Source of the DNA: SLJM01 sp964415785
Lineage (GTDB): Bacteria; Myxococcota_A; Bradymonadia; Bradymonadales; Bradymonadaceae
Length of the DNA stretch: 21,005 nt
Assembly: GCA_964415785.1 (NCBI GenBank)
Contig: CAYQBU010000054.1
Coordinates: forward strand, 1 to 21,005
Reading direction: 5' to 3'
Position 1 is the stretch's first letter. Each line of letters opens with the position of its first letter. The notes beneath the pieces were generated by a model that had not been told where the DNA came from, made no database searches, and saw nothing but the letters and a program-made list of their open reading frames with translations. Position numbers and translations under genes: made by a program. Of this stretch, positions 8,314 to 16,492 are shown piece by piece.

Positions 8314-9259
8314 GAGTGAAAAGGAAACTTCGACGGCCTTGCCATCAGGCTTTGTAGCACTGATCGGCCAGCCAAATGTGGGCAAGTCGACCCTGATGAA
8401 TGCCATCCTGGAGGTGAAGGTTGCCATCGCAACTGACAAGCCGCAGACGACTAGAAACCGCATTCTAGGGGTCCAGACCTTTGCTGAAAAGGGGCAGCTT
8501 TGCTTTGTGGACACGCCGGGCCTCCACCGCGGCGGCGACCGGCTCAACCGAGCGCTCAACGACACAGCGTTGCGCAGCGTCCAAGAAGTAGATCTGGTCG
8601 CCCATCTGGTCGATGCTCCGCACCTTCTGTCCTGGCAGCGCAAGACGGGTCGAGAGGGGTTGCCAAAAAACGAGGCCTTTGTCAGTGATCGCCTGCGCGA
8701 GCGCGACGTGGACACCCTTCTGGTGCTCAACAAGATCGACAAGGTCGACAACAAGGTCGAGTTGTTGCCGCTCATCGAGGTGCTCTCCGAGGCCTATGAC
8801 TACCTGGATGTGGTTCCCGTAAGTGCCCTGAGCGAGGAAAACCTGGAGACATTGGTGGATGTGATGCTCGGCCATCTTCCGGAGCAGGGATTTTTGTTCC
8901 CCGATCACATGCTTACAGACCGGGCGGAGCGCTTTATTGCCGCCGAGTTTGTCCGAGAGCAGGTCATGGAACAGACCCAGCGCGAAGTGCCCTATAGCAC
9001 GGCGGTGGAGATCGAGCGGTTTCGCGACGATGAGCGCCGTGGGGTGCTCGACATCCGGGCTATTATCCACGTGGAGCGCGAAGGCCAGAAGGGCATTATT
9101 ATCGGCAAGCGCGGCGCCCGTATTAAGTCCATCGGCGTGGAAGCCCGCAAAGAGTTGGAGGCTTTTTTTGGGAAGAAGGTCTACCTTGAGACGATGGTGC
9201 GCGTGGAGTCGTCCTGGACTGAAGACCCCCATTTTCTGAAACGCTTCGATTACGAGTAA
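8312..9259 (+). CDS. era: GTPase Era
   Basis: Ribosome-assembly GTPase that binds the 3' end of 16S rRNA and helps mature the 30S subunit. It has 315 residues, the usual length. G motifs are visible in order: G1 GQPNVGKST (residues about 18-26), G2 region PQTTRNRILG, G3 DTPGLH, G4 NKID, G5 SAL. The C-terminal KH domain contains the family signature VEREGQKGIIIGKRGARIK. ATG at 8312 is preceded by AAGG at 8301-8304, about 7 nt upstream, and gives the expected short N-terminal extension before G1. It is the first gene of a plus-strand run with der (33 bp gap). Its promoter must lie within or beyond the divergent lipoprotein gene, because the two start codons overlap. Confidence 0.97.
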   Translation: MSEKETSTALPSGFVALIGQPNVGKSTLMNAILEVKVAIATDKPQTTRNRILGVQTFAEKGQLCFVDTPGLHRGGDRLNRALNDTALRSVQEVDLVAHLVDAPHLLSWQRKTGREGLPKNEAFVSDRLRERDVDTLLVLNKIDKVDNKVELLPLIEVLSEAYDYLDVVPVSALSEENLETLVDVMLGHLPEQGFLFPDHMLTDRAERFIAAEFVREQVMEQTQREVPYSTAVEIERFRDDERRGVLDIRAIIHVEREGQKGIIIGKRGARIKSIGVEARKELEAFFGKKVYLETMVRVESSWTEDPHFLKRFDYE

Positions 9260-9277
9260 AAGGTGGCGAGGGTCACC

Positions 9278-9286
9278 GGGAGAGAG
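9278..9286 (+). promoter_or_regulatory. Ribosome binding site of der
   Basis: GGGAGAGAG ends 6 nt before ATG 9293. It decides between that ATG and an earlier in-frame start at 9263 that would add ten residues not expected in Der. Confidence 0.65.
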
Positions 9287-9292
9287 ATTACC

Positions 9293-10597
9293 ATGAGTTT
9301 TATGATCGCAATTGTAGGTCGCCCCAACGTGGGCAAGAGTCGACTCTTTAATCGCCTCTCCAACGCCCCCAACGCCATCGTGCACGATGAGGAAGGGGTG
9401 ACCAGGGATCGCCAATATGGCGATGGGGAATGGGATGACAAACCCTATACGATCATCGATACCGGTGGGTTTATGCCGGGCAGCGATGATCCGATCCTGA
9501 GTCAGATGAGGCATCAGGTCCGCCTGGCGACCGAAGAGGCCGATGCCATCATTTTCGTCGTCGACGGCCGGGCAGGCCTGATGCCGGCAGACGAAGAAAT
9601 CGGCAACTGGTTGAGGAGGACCGACAAGCCCGTCTATTGCGCCGTCAACAAGGTCGACAAGTGGACGGAGCAAGAGGAGTTTTTGATCGACTTCTACCAA
9701 TTGGGCCAGGAGCTCTACCCCACCAGTGCGGAGCACGGGATGGGCATTGAGGAGTTGATGGACGCCGTGACGGCACCGGTGAAGACGGGAGAAGATGAAG
9801 AGATCCCCCCCTATGCGCGGGTGGCCGTGGTGGGGCGACCGAATGTCGGTAAATCAAGCCTGGTCAATGCGTTTCTGGGTGAGGATCGGCTCTTGATCAA
9901 CGATCAGGCGGGCACGACCCGTGACGCGATCGACACGAAGGTCGACATCGGTGACCGAGAGTATCTGGTGATCGATACGGCCGGGCTGCGCCGCAAGAAT
10001 GTCATCTCTCAGGAATTGGAGGAGTTTTCGGTGGTCCACGCCATCCGGAGCATGGATCGCGCCGACGTGGGGCTGGTGGTGTTGGATGCCACCGAGGAGC
10101 CGTCGCGCCAGGACAAGCGCATCGCGTCGGTGGTCCAGAATCGGGACTGCGGTTGCGTGCTGGTGGTCAATAAATGGGATTTGATCGAGGCAACAACGGA
10201 GACGGCCGGGGAGTACGCACGCTACCTGCGCCATGAAATGGAGTTTCTCAAGCACACTCCGATCGTCTTTGTGTCGGCGCTCACCGGACAGCGAACGACC
10301 CAGATCTTTGACGCTGTCGATCAGGTCTATGAGCAATATATTCGTCGCATTCCCACCTCGGAGGTCAATAAATTCCTGGAGGGAGCTCTGGCCCGCCACC
10401 AGCCACCGATTTATAAGAATAAGCGGCCCAAATTCTACTACGCCACCCAGGTGGGGACTCGCCCGCCGGCCTTTATGTTCTCCGTCAATGCCACGACCGC
10501 TGTGGCCCCTTCCTATCGCCAGTATCTGGTCAATCAGTTGAGGGAGGCCTACGGATTTGAGGGCGTCCCCATCAAGACGGTGTTGCGCGAGAACTAG
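9293..10597 (+). CDS. der: GTPase Der (EngA), double G domain
   Basis: Essential GTPase of 50S subunit assembly with two tandem G domains and a C-terminal KH-like domain. It has 434 residues, typical of the family. G domain 1 starts at residue 5 with IAIVGRPNVGKSRL, followed by TRDRQYG, DTGG and NKVD. G domain 2 (about 180-345) has VAVVGRPNVGKSSLVNAFLG, AGTTRDAIDT, DTAGLRRK and NKWD. The C-terminus includes RPKFYYATQVGTRPPAFMFS, the KH-like core. The first P-loop ends GKSR where E. coli Der has GKST; the Lys and Ser needed for nucleotide/Mg2+ are kept. It is 33 bp behind era and 22 bp ahead of the kinase gene, so co-transcription is likely. Confidence 0.97.
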   Translation: MSFMIAIVGRPNVGKSRLFNRLSNAPNAIVHDEEGVTRDRQYGDGEWDDKPYTIIDTGGFMPGSDDPILSQMRHQVRLATEEADAIIFVVDGRAGLMPADEEIGNWLRRTDKPVYCAVNKVDKWTEQEEFLIDFYQLGQELYPTSAEHGMGIEELMDAVTAPVKTGEDEEIPPYARVAVVGRPNVGKSSLVNAFLGEDRLLINDQAGTTRDAIDTKVDIGDREYLVIDTAGLRRKNVISQELEEFSVVHAIRSMDRADVGLVVLDATEEPSRQDKRIASVVQNRDCGCVLVVNKWDLIEATTETAGEYARYLRHEMEFLKHTPIVFVSALTGQRTTQIFDAVDQVYEQYIRRIPTSEVNKFLEGALARHQPPIYKNKRPKFYYATQVGTRPPAFMFSVNATTAVAPSYRQYLVNQLREAYGFEGVPIKTVLREN

Positions 10598-10608
10598 GCC
10601 TGGCGATG

Positions 10609-10613
10609 AGGAG
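10609..10613 (+). promoter_or_regulatory. Ribosome binding site of the kinase gene
   Basis: AGGAG stands 6 nt before ATG 10620 and 3 nt before the in-frame ATG 10617. The spacing favours 10620 as the start and rules out in-frame starts inside der. Confidence 0.6.
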
Positions 10614-10619
10614 TCGATG

Positions 10620-13600
10620 ATGCGTTTGGGTGCCTTTGAGTTGATTGCTCCTCTGGGCGAAGGGGGCATGGGGGCGGTGTGGACAGGACGTCACGTCGTG
10701 GAGGGAATCGATGTGGCGATCAAGGTGATGCACGAGGAGATGATGGGCAAAAGTGCCTATCGCGATGCCTTTGCCACGGAAGTGCGCTCCGTGGCCGCTC
10801 TGGACCACCGTCATATTGTGACGATTTTGGATTTTGGGACGGTGGACGCTGCGGTGGCCGCAGCGTCGGAGGCCCTGGTGGTGGAGTCGCCCTATCTGGT
10901 CATGGAGCTGGCCCGCGGAGGGTCGGTGGAGGACTATTTCAGCCGCCTCAATTGGCCCGATATTCGCCAATTGCTGCTCATCATTCTGGATGCATTGGCC
11001 CATGGTCACGCCAGGAAGGTGATCCATCGAGATCTGAAGCCGGAAAATATTCTGGTGGGTTGCGGTCCGCATTGGGATGTGAAGTTGACCGACTTTGGCC
11101 TGGCCCATGCGGCGGACCATTTTGAAGATGGGAAGGTGGAGACGGCCTGGGGCACCCCGCAGTATATGGCCCCTGAGCAATTGCGGGGACTGTGGCGAGA
11201 ATACGGGCCGTGGACAGATATCTATGCGCTGGGCTGTATGGCCTTCGAGTTGGTCAGTGGGCGGTGGCCCTACGACGGCGATACCGTCTGGGAGATAGGA
11301 GAGGGCCATCTGGAGAAGTCCATTCCACCGCTAAATCCGCGCTTTCAAGTCCCGGCGGGAGTCGAGCAATGGGTCAAGCGGTGTATGGCCAAGCGACGAA
11401 GAGACCGCTTCCAGAGCGCCGCCGACGCCGCCTATCACCTGGCGCAATTGGAATCGCTGGAGGATATCCAACCCTTTGGGGTGCTCTTCGAGCCGCCCGA
11501 CAAGTCCTCGACGCCTGATGTATCGGCCACGGCAACCTCGGTGGTGGCGGCCACCCAGGTGATGCCTGAGCTGGAGCGGTCTCAGGGCGAAGGGCGAGAA
11601 AAGAAGACTCAGGTGGGCTTGGAGCACGCAGGCGCCTCGATGGCCGAGGACCGAGTCGCGCAGTGGGAGCGATCTCGACCACCAATTCCACTGGATTGGT
11701 GCCGAGGAACGGCTGGGGAGATATCGAATGAATTGATGGGGATCAGCCTCAGTCTCTTCGGGCTTCGCTCAGTCCCCATGATTGGGCGAGAGGTGGAGCG
11801 AGACTGGCTTTGGACCCGGTTGCGTAAGGTCAAGGAGCAGGGCCGGGCGCGCCAGAGTGTTCTGGAGGGCGAAGCGGGCGTTGGTAAGACCAAGCTGGCG
11901 CGGTGGCTGGCTCGACGGGCCGAGGAAGTCGGGGCCGCGCGGGTTCTCCGCGCGTCCCACAGCCCGGTGCGCTCTACCAATGATGGACTGGTGGCGATGC
12001 TGGAGCGAAAACTCCGCTGCCGTCACCTGGAGGGCAAAGAGCGTCGGGACCATCTGGTGAAGTTTTTGTCCGCTGAAGGTCTGGCCGGACGGGTCGATAT
12101 CCGCATGGTTCTGGCCCTCTTCGGCGAGGGCGATGAGCCATCGACGGAATCCGGGGCCTGTCTGGGGAGAGAGGAACGCTACAGCGTGATTTACCAGATG
12201 TTGGTGGGCCTTGCTCAACAGCGGCCGGTGCTGTTGATTCTTGACGATTTGCAATGGGGGCGCGATGCGCTTGGGTTTGCGCGTTATCTGGAGGCCCGTC
12301 AGGCGCTGGATCCGGCGCCGATCATGGTGGTGAGCACCGTGCGACGGGAAGCGCTGAGCGACGAGTGTTCCATCGAGAGCGGGATCGCTGAGCATGTGGC
12401 CTCGCCGGCCGTGGAGCGCCTGATGATCGACCAGTTGGACCAGGCATCGATGCAATCGCTGGTCAAGCGCTTGCTACGCCTCAATGAAGAGTTGGCCGAC
12501 CATGTGATTCAGCGCTCCGGGGGCGTTCCACTTTTCGCCATTCAATTGGTCGAAGACTGGGTGGCACGCGGCAAGTTGCAGATGACCTCGCAGGGCTTTT
12601 CGCTGCGACGGGGAGCCGATATCTCGATTCCCGACGATCTCCACGAGTTGTGGGAGTCGCGAATTCGAGGCTTTTTGGAGACGCGAAAGCCGGAGGCACG
12701 TCGGCATCTGGAGGTGGCGGCGGCGCTGGGACAACAGGTGGATGACCGCGAGTGGCAGCAGGTGATTCAGCGCGCCCAATTGCCGCCCCTGGAAGGCCTT
12801 GTTGATCAACTGGTGGACGAAGACCTGGCGTTTCGAGACGACGACACCTGGCACTTTGGCCATGGAATGTTGAGGGAAAGCCTGGTGCGCTGGGCGGTGG
12901 AAGCAGACCGATGGAAACAATGGCAGCGCCTGTGTGCAGAGAGCCTGGAGGCGCTCCATTCGCCGGCATCGGGGCGTCGAGGCTTGGATCGACGCATGGC
13001 CTGGCATTGGATCCAGGCTGGCGATGTCGATCGGGCGCGCCCCCATTTAAGTGCGGCCATTGAGAATGCGATATGGAGCGCAGACTTTGGTGAGGCCCAG
13101 GAACTCATCCAATGGCGCCACGAGGTGGTCGGCGACGTCGACGAAGTCGCCAGGTCTCAAGATCGCATCGATCGCGCCCGGCTGGCCGCCAATCGAGGAA
13201 ATTATGGAGAGGCCCTTCAATGGGCAGATCAAGCCCTGGGCATGGAGCCAGGGGCGTCGAGAGAGGTTGCGGCGATCAGAGAGGCGCGATTGTGGAAGGG
13301 AGTGGCCCTGAGGGCTCTGGGCCAATTGGATGAGGCGCAGTCGGCGCTGCAAAGTGCGCTCAATGCCTTCGGGGAGCGCCCCTCGGGCTCCACGGCGGCC
13401 CGTATTCTCTTGGAGATGGGTCGCGTGGAAGAGCAACGCGGCCACTTTAAGAAGGCTCTTCAATTCTTCGAGCGCGCCCGGGCTGTTTATGCCGACGAAG
13501 ACAATGGTTTCGGCCAGGCTCAGGCCCTCAATGCTATTGGCGATGCCCACCGTCGGCTCCGCCATTATAGTGAGGCAAGTGAGGCGAGTCTTGGGGCCCT

Positions 13601-14108
13601 GGATCTCTTTCAAAAACTGGAGAATGTCTCGGGAATCGCCGATTGCCTCAATGATCTCTCGGAGATGAGTCGAATGCGCGGTGATCTGGAGGAAGCCCGC
13701 GAATTTGGAGAGGAGTCGCTTCGCCTCTATCGCGGACTCGGATCTGGCGAGGCATCGTTTGTCGCCCTCAACCTGGCGATGATTGACCTCGAAGAAGACA
13801 ATTATCGGCGAGCGTCTCAAGCGTTTCTGGAGGTTGCCCAGGCCTTCAAAAGAGAAGGGCGACGAGCGATGGAAGCGCGGGCCAAAGCCGGCCTATTGGC
13901 GGCCAATGCACAACGAGGACAGTGGTCGGGGTTTCGCGAGAGGCTCGAGCAATTGGAGGTCTTGCTGGAGGAGACGGGGGCTTATTCACCGACCATTTCG
14001 CGAGCACTCAACCTTGCTCATACAGGGGCAAACGAGCAGGGGGAAATAGGTATCGTCGCTCGGCTGGAGCGATTGGCAAAAGCTCATCAAAAGGTGCTGG
14101 GGCAATAG
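10620..14108 (+). CDS. Ser/Thr protein kinase fused to an AAA-type ATPase and TPR domain
   Basis: A 1162-residue cytoplasmic signalling protein. Residues 1-280 form a Hanks-type kinase with all key elements: Gly loop LGEGGMGAVW (12-21), ATP lysine K35, HRDLKPEN (D138), DFG (D158), GTPQYMAPE (184-186) and DIYALGCMAFELVSG. A linker of about 110 residues follows. Next comes a STAND/AAA_16-like ATPase with IGREVERDWL, Walker A GEAGVGKT (417-424) and Walker B LLILDDLQW (538-546). From about 770 to the end are TPR-like helix pairs, such as NRGNYGEALQWADQALGM and RGHFKKALQFFERARAVY. No membrane segment is present. This kinase-ATPase-TPR plan resembles myxobacterial and PknK-type regulators. The signal and substrate are unknown. 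It is 22 bp after der and directly abuts the methyltransferase gene. Confidence 0.93.
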   Translation: MRLGAFELIAPLGEGGMGAVWTGRHVVEGIDVAIKVMHEEMMGKSAYRDAFATEVRSVAALDHRHIVTILDFGTVDAAVAAASEALVVESPYLVMELARGGSVEDYFSRLNWPDIRQLLLIILDALAHGHARKVIHRDLKPENILVGCGPHWDVKLTDFGLAHAADHFEDGKVETAWGTPQYMAPEQLRGLWREYGPWTDIYALGCMAFELVSGRWPYDGDTVWEIGEGHLEKSIPPLNPRFQVPAGVEQWVKRCMAKRRRDRFQSAADAAYHLAQLESLEDIQPFGVLFEPPDKSSTPDVSATATSVVAATQVMPELERSQGEGREKKTQVGLEHAGASMAEDRVAQWERSRPPIPLDWCRGTAGEISNELMGISLSLFGLRSVPMIGREVERDWLWTRLRKVKEQGRARQSVLEGEAGVGKTKLARWLARRAEEVGAARVLRASHSPVRSTNDGLVAMLERKLRCRHLEGKERRDHLVKFLSAEGLAGRVDIRMVLALFGEGDEPSTESGACLGREERYSVIYQMLVGLAQQRPVLLILDDLQWGRDALGFARYLEARQALDPAPIMVVSTVRREALSDECSIESGIAEHVASPAVERLMIDQLDQASMQSLVKRLLRLNEELADHVIQRSGGVPLFAIQLVEDWVARGKLQMTSQGFSLRRGADISIPDDLHELWESRIRGFLETRKPEARRHLEVAAALGQQVDDREWQQVIQRAQLPPLEGLVDQLVDEDLAFRDDDTWHFGHGMLRESLVRWAVEADRWKQWQRLCAESLEALHSPASGRRGLDRRMAWHWIQAGDVDRARPHLSAAIENAIWSADFGEAQELIQWRHEVVGDVDEVARSQDRIDRARLAANRGNYGEALQWADQALGMEPGASREVAAIREARLWKGVALRALGQLDEAQSALQSALNAFGERPSGSTAARILLEMGRVEEQRGHFKKALQFFERARAVYADEDNGFGQAQALNAIGDAHRRLRHYSEASEASLGALDLFQKLENVSGIADCLNDLSEMSRMRGDLEEAREFGEESLRLYRGLGSGEASFVALNLAMIDLEEDNYRRASQAFLEVAQAFKREGRRAMEARAKAGLLAANAQRGQWSGFRERLEQLEVLLEETGAYSPTISRALNLAHTGANEQGEIGIVARLERLAKAHQKVLGQ

Positions 14109-14948
14109 ATGAACGACTATTATGAGGCGCTCGATGCGGCCTCGGAGGGCCAGTCGGCGACAAAAAACGGCTGGCGCTGCCGCTCAATGCAGTATTTGCG
14201 CTACGAGATAGCGGCGGTCAAAAGCGGGCTTCGCCAACAGGACACCCTCGTCGACCTGGGGTGTGGAAGCGCAGAGGTAGAGAGCTATCTTCGCCGGTGG
14301 TGGGATGGCCGCTATACGGGGATCGATCAGAGGGCATCGGTGATGCCCAGAGAGGCAAAGAGGGGAGGGCCCAGCAGTCAATACCTGGTGGGAAATTTCA
14401 TGGATGAGGCAGCGGGGGTAACTGCCCATGATATTGCATTTGGCATCGGGGCTCTGGTCGATGGGGAGTCGCGACGTCGGAGTGAGCGCCGCGACTATGT
14501 TTGGCGCCATCTGGACCGCATGCATCAGTTTGGACAGAGAGGGTGGGCGGTGATCGCCCTCGATGAGGATCGACACCGAGATGCTCCATACCTGCGCCTC
14601 GACCCATGTCTCCAGGGGATCCGAAGAGATGAGATCGACTCCTGGTGTCGCGCCAAAGGCGTCGAGGTCGAGGCGGAGCATCACTTGCTCCCCGGCGAAT
14701 GGGTGATCTCCTGGCGAGACGATTCTCGGGACGAGCGGGTCAGCCGGGATGCTCTATTCTATTACGAGGCGGCGCTGAGGGCCTCTGAAGAGCTCCATGG
14801 GCAATCCCCATCGGCGGTTGAAGAAGCGAAATACTGGGTGGCCCTGGAGAGGTACGGTCGAGCAATTCGGGCATTGAAGCGCTGCGAGCAGAGAAGCCGC
14901 GAAGTTCGTTTGATCGAAGAGCGGATTGCGTTGGCAACGCAGGACTAA
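14109..14948 (+). CDS. Class I SAM-dependent methyltransferase with helical C-terminal extension
   Basis: A 279-residue protein. The Rossmann methyltransferase motif I is clear: TLVDLGCGSAEVESYL with D49, G51 and G53, followed by the acidic end of strand 2 in YTGIDQR (D73). QYLVGNFMDE and HDIAFGIGALVDG fit the later strands. The N-terminal lead-in NGWRCRSMQYLRYEIAAV resembles small-molecule-type class I enzymes. The last 75 residues (after VISWRDDSRDE) are mostly charged helices that could form a TPR-like pair. The substrate cannot be read from sequence. The ATG follows the kinase TAG with no gap, so translation is probably coupled. The stop overlaps the convergent hybrid kinase gene by 3 bp. 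Confidence 0.8.
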   Translation: MNDYYEALDAASEGQSATKNGWRCRSMQYLRYEIAAVKSGLRQQDTLVDLGCGSAEVESYLRRWWDGRYTGIDQRASVMPREAKRGGPSSQYLVGNFMDEAAGVTAHDIAFGIGALVDGESRRRSERRDYVWRHLDRMHQFGQRGWAVIALDEDRHRDAPYLRLDPCLQGIRRDEIDSWCRAKGVEVEAEHHLLPGEWVISWRDDSRDERVSRDALFYYEAALRASEELHGQSPSAVEEAKYWVALERYGRAIRALKRCEQRSREVRLIEERIALATQD

Positions 14949-16204
14949 TGCGGGCCATGGGGCGGGGAGGAAAACGTCTGCACTTCGGGCTGTTGCGGTC
15001 GGGTGGGCAAGTATACGGTGAAGTGGGAGCCCTTGCCCTCCTGGCTGTCGACCTGAATGCGACCGCCGTGCATTTCAGCAAAATGCTTGGCCACAGCGAG
15101 ACCGAGCCCGATGCCGCGTTTCTGAAATTCGAATTGGCCCGAGGAGTGGTGACCGCTGTTAAAGGTGCTGAAGAAGACATTGAAGATCTGGGGGACTTCT
15201 TCGGCGGGGATACCGACACCGCTGTCTTTGACGGTGATGGCGATTTTTTCCGTCCCCTGCGCCTCGATGGCCAGATGAATGGTCTGTTCGTCCTGAGAAA
15301 ACTTGATGGCATTCATCAAGAGGTTGAGCAGTAGATCATTGAGCTTGTCCTCGTCGGCCATAATGCGACCCACGTCGGGAGCGACGTCGACCTGGAGGCG
15401 CTGGTTTCTCTTGTTGAGGAAGGGCTCGACTTGCTCCACCAGTGAGTCCACAAATTTCTCGAGCTCCACCCAGGTCAGATCGAGGGTGGCCTCGGCGTCT
15501 TCCTCCTCGAGCATCTTGAAGATGCGGTTGGAGATATGTTTGAGGCGGATGGCGCTGCTGTCGATGCCGGAAAGGGCTTTGCGGGCGACGGTGGACATAT
15601 TCTCGCCGAGTTCCTTGCGGAGTAAAAAGGTGTAGCCCACGAGGATGGCGATCGGCGTATTGAGTTCGTGGCTGACCACCTCCATGAACACATCTTTGAC
15701 GCGATCGACGACCTTGAGTTCTTCATTGGCGGCGCTGAGAAGGGCGTTTTGCTCTTCCAATTGTTGATTGGCGTCCTGAAGCTGGTGGAGCAATTCGTCG
15801 CGCTCGCGCTGGGTACGGTAGAATTCAAACGCCTGGGCGACGAAGAGCCGAAGCTCGACGGGTTTCCAGGGTTTACTGATATAGCGATAGACGTGACCCT
15901 GGTTGATGGCGTCGATCACGTCGCTGATATTGGAATAGCCGGTGAAGAGAACGCGAACGATATGGGGGTGGGTACGACGCAATTCGGAGAGGAATTCAAT
16001 GCCCGTCATCTCCGGCATGCGTTGGTCGGTCATCACGACCTCAACCGATTCCTCGGCGATGATCTGCCGGGCTACGGAGACCGAAGAGGCGGTCAAGACG
16101 TGGTAGTCCTTGCGGAGAAGACGCGCGATGGCGTCCAGAATATCCGGTTCGTCATCGACGACGAGGAAAGTGCCACGGGTATGTCCGAGATCCATTGGAT
16201 CCAT
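14945..16204 (-). CDS. Response regulator-histidine kinase hybrid (REC-coiled coil-HK)
   Basis: A 419-residue soluble signalling protein with inverted order. An N-terminal receiver domain (VVDDEPDIL with D17/D18; phosphoacceptor D60 in MTDQRMPEMTG; T88; K111 in SKPWKP) is followed by a coiled-coil linker (about 130-165, RTQRERDELLHQLQDANQQL). Next come a HisKA domain with VSHELNTPI (H179) and an HATPase_c domain: N box NLLMNAIKFS, G1 DSGVGIP, F box FNVFF, G2 GIGLGLAV. There are no membrane segments, so it must receive its signal from another kinase through D60 or from a partner. ATG 16204 is preferred over GTG 16225 because AGGA lies 9 nt upstream. A separate output regulator is not encoded nearby. 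Confidence 0.93.
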   Translation of the reverse strand: MDPMDLGHTRGTFLVVDDEPDILDAIARLLRKDYHVLTASSVSVARQIIAEESVEVVMTDQRMPEMTGIEFLSELRRTHPHIVRVLFTGYSNISDVIDAINQGHVYRYISKPWKPVELRLFVAQAFEFYRTQRERDELLHQLQDANQQLEEQNALLSAANEELKVVDRVKDVFMEVVSHELNTPIAILVGYTFLLRKELGENMSTVARKALSGIDSSAIRLKHISNRIFKMLEEEDAEATLDLTWVELEKFVDSLVEQVEPFLNKRNQRLQVDVAPDVGRIMADEDKLNDLLLNLLMNAIKFSQDEQTIHLAIEAQGTEKIAITVKDSGVGIPAEEVPQIFNVFFSTFNSGHHSSGQFEFQKRGIGLGLAVAKHFAEMHGGRIQVDSQEGKGSHFTVYLPTRPQQPEVQTFSSPPHGPH

Positions 16205-16225
16205 GGTGAAATGTCCTGACAGCAC

Positions 16226-16492
16226 AGGTACAGAGTTCTAAGGATAGCGCAAAGGTTTGGCCCGGCGGAGCGCAAAGCCAAAGGCGCGTAGCGAGATCGA
16301 GGTAAAACGAACCGTATCAAATTGAAAAACAGTGCAACGAAAGTAGCATAGAGTACACATTCGGAGAAGGCGAAACGACGGCCCTCACAAAAACAGGACC
16401 ACCGGTGGCGAAGCGCTCCTTTGTCAATCCCTCGAGTACGCAGATAGGGTAACGCAAGGGGAGGTGCGAGCTATTTCACAGAGGGTTAGAAG
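16226..16492. other. Intergenic region upstream of the hybrid kinase and downstream of ligA
   Basis: The region should contain the leftward promoter of the hybrid kinase gene and any terminator of ligA, both on the minus strand. I see only a 6-bp inverted repeat (TTTGGC...GCCAAA, about 16257-16283) with a loop of about 15 nt. There is no clear promoter, terminator hairpin or small ORF. Confidence 0.4.

Noticed and set aside
8314..8775. N-terminal extension of the small lipoprotein on the minus strand
   Set aside because: The frame stays open into era, but the extension has no signal peptide and is antisense to G1-G4 of Era. The start at 8313 gives a clean signal sequence.
8465..9736. Minus-strand open frame of 423 codons across era and der
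   Set aside because: It is the shadow of two certain GTPase genes and shows no family motif.
16257..16283. Intrinsic terminator for ligA
   Set aside because: The arms are only 6 bp with a loop of about 15 nt and there is no T-run on the minus strand.
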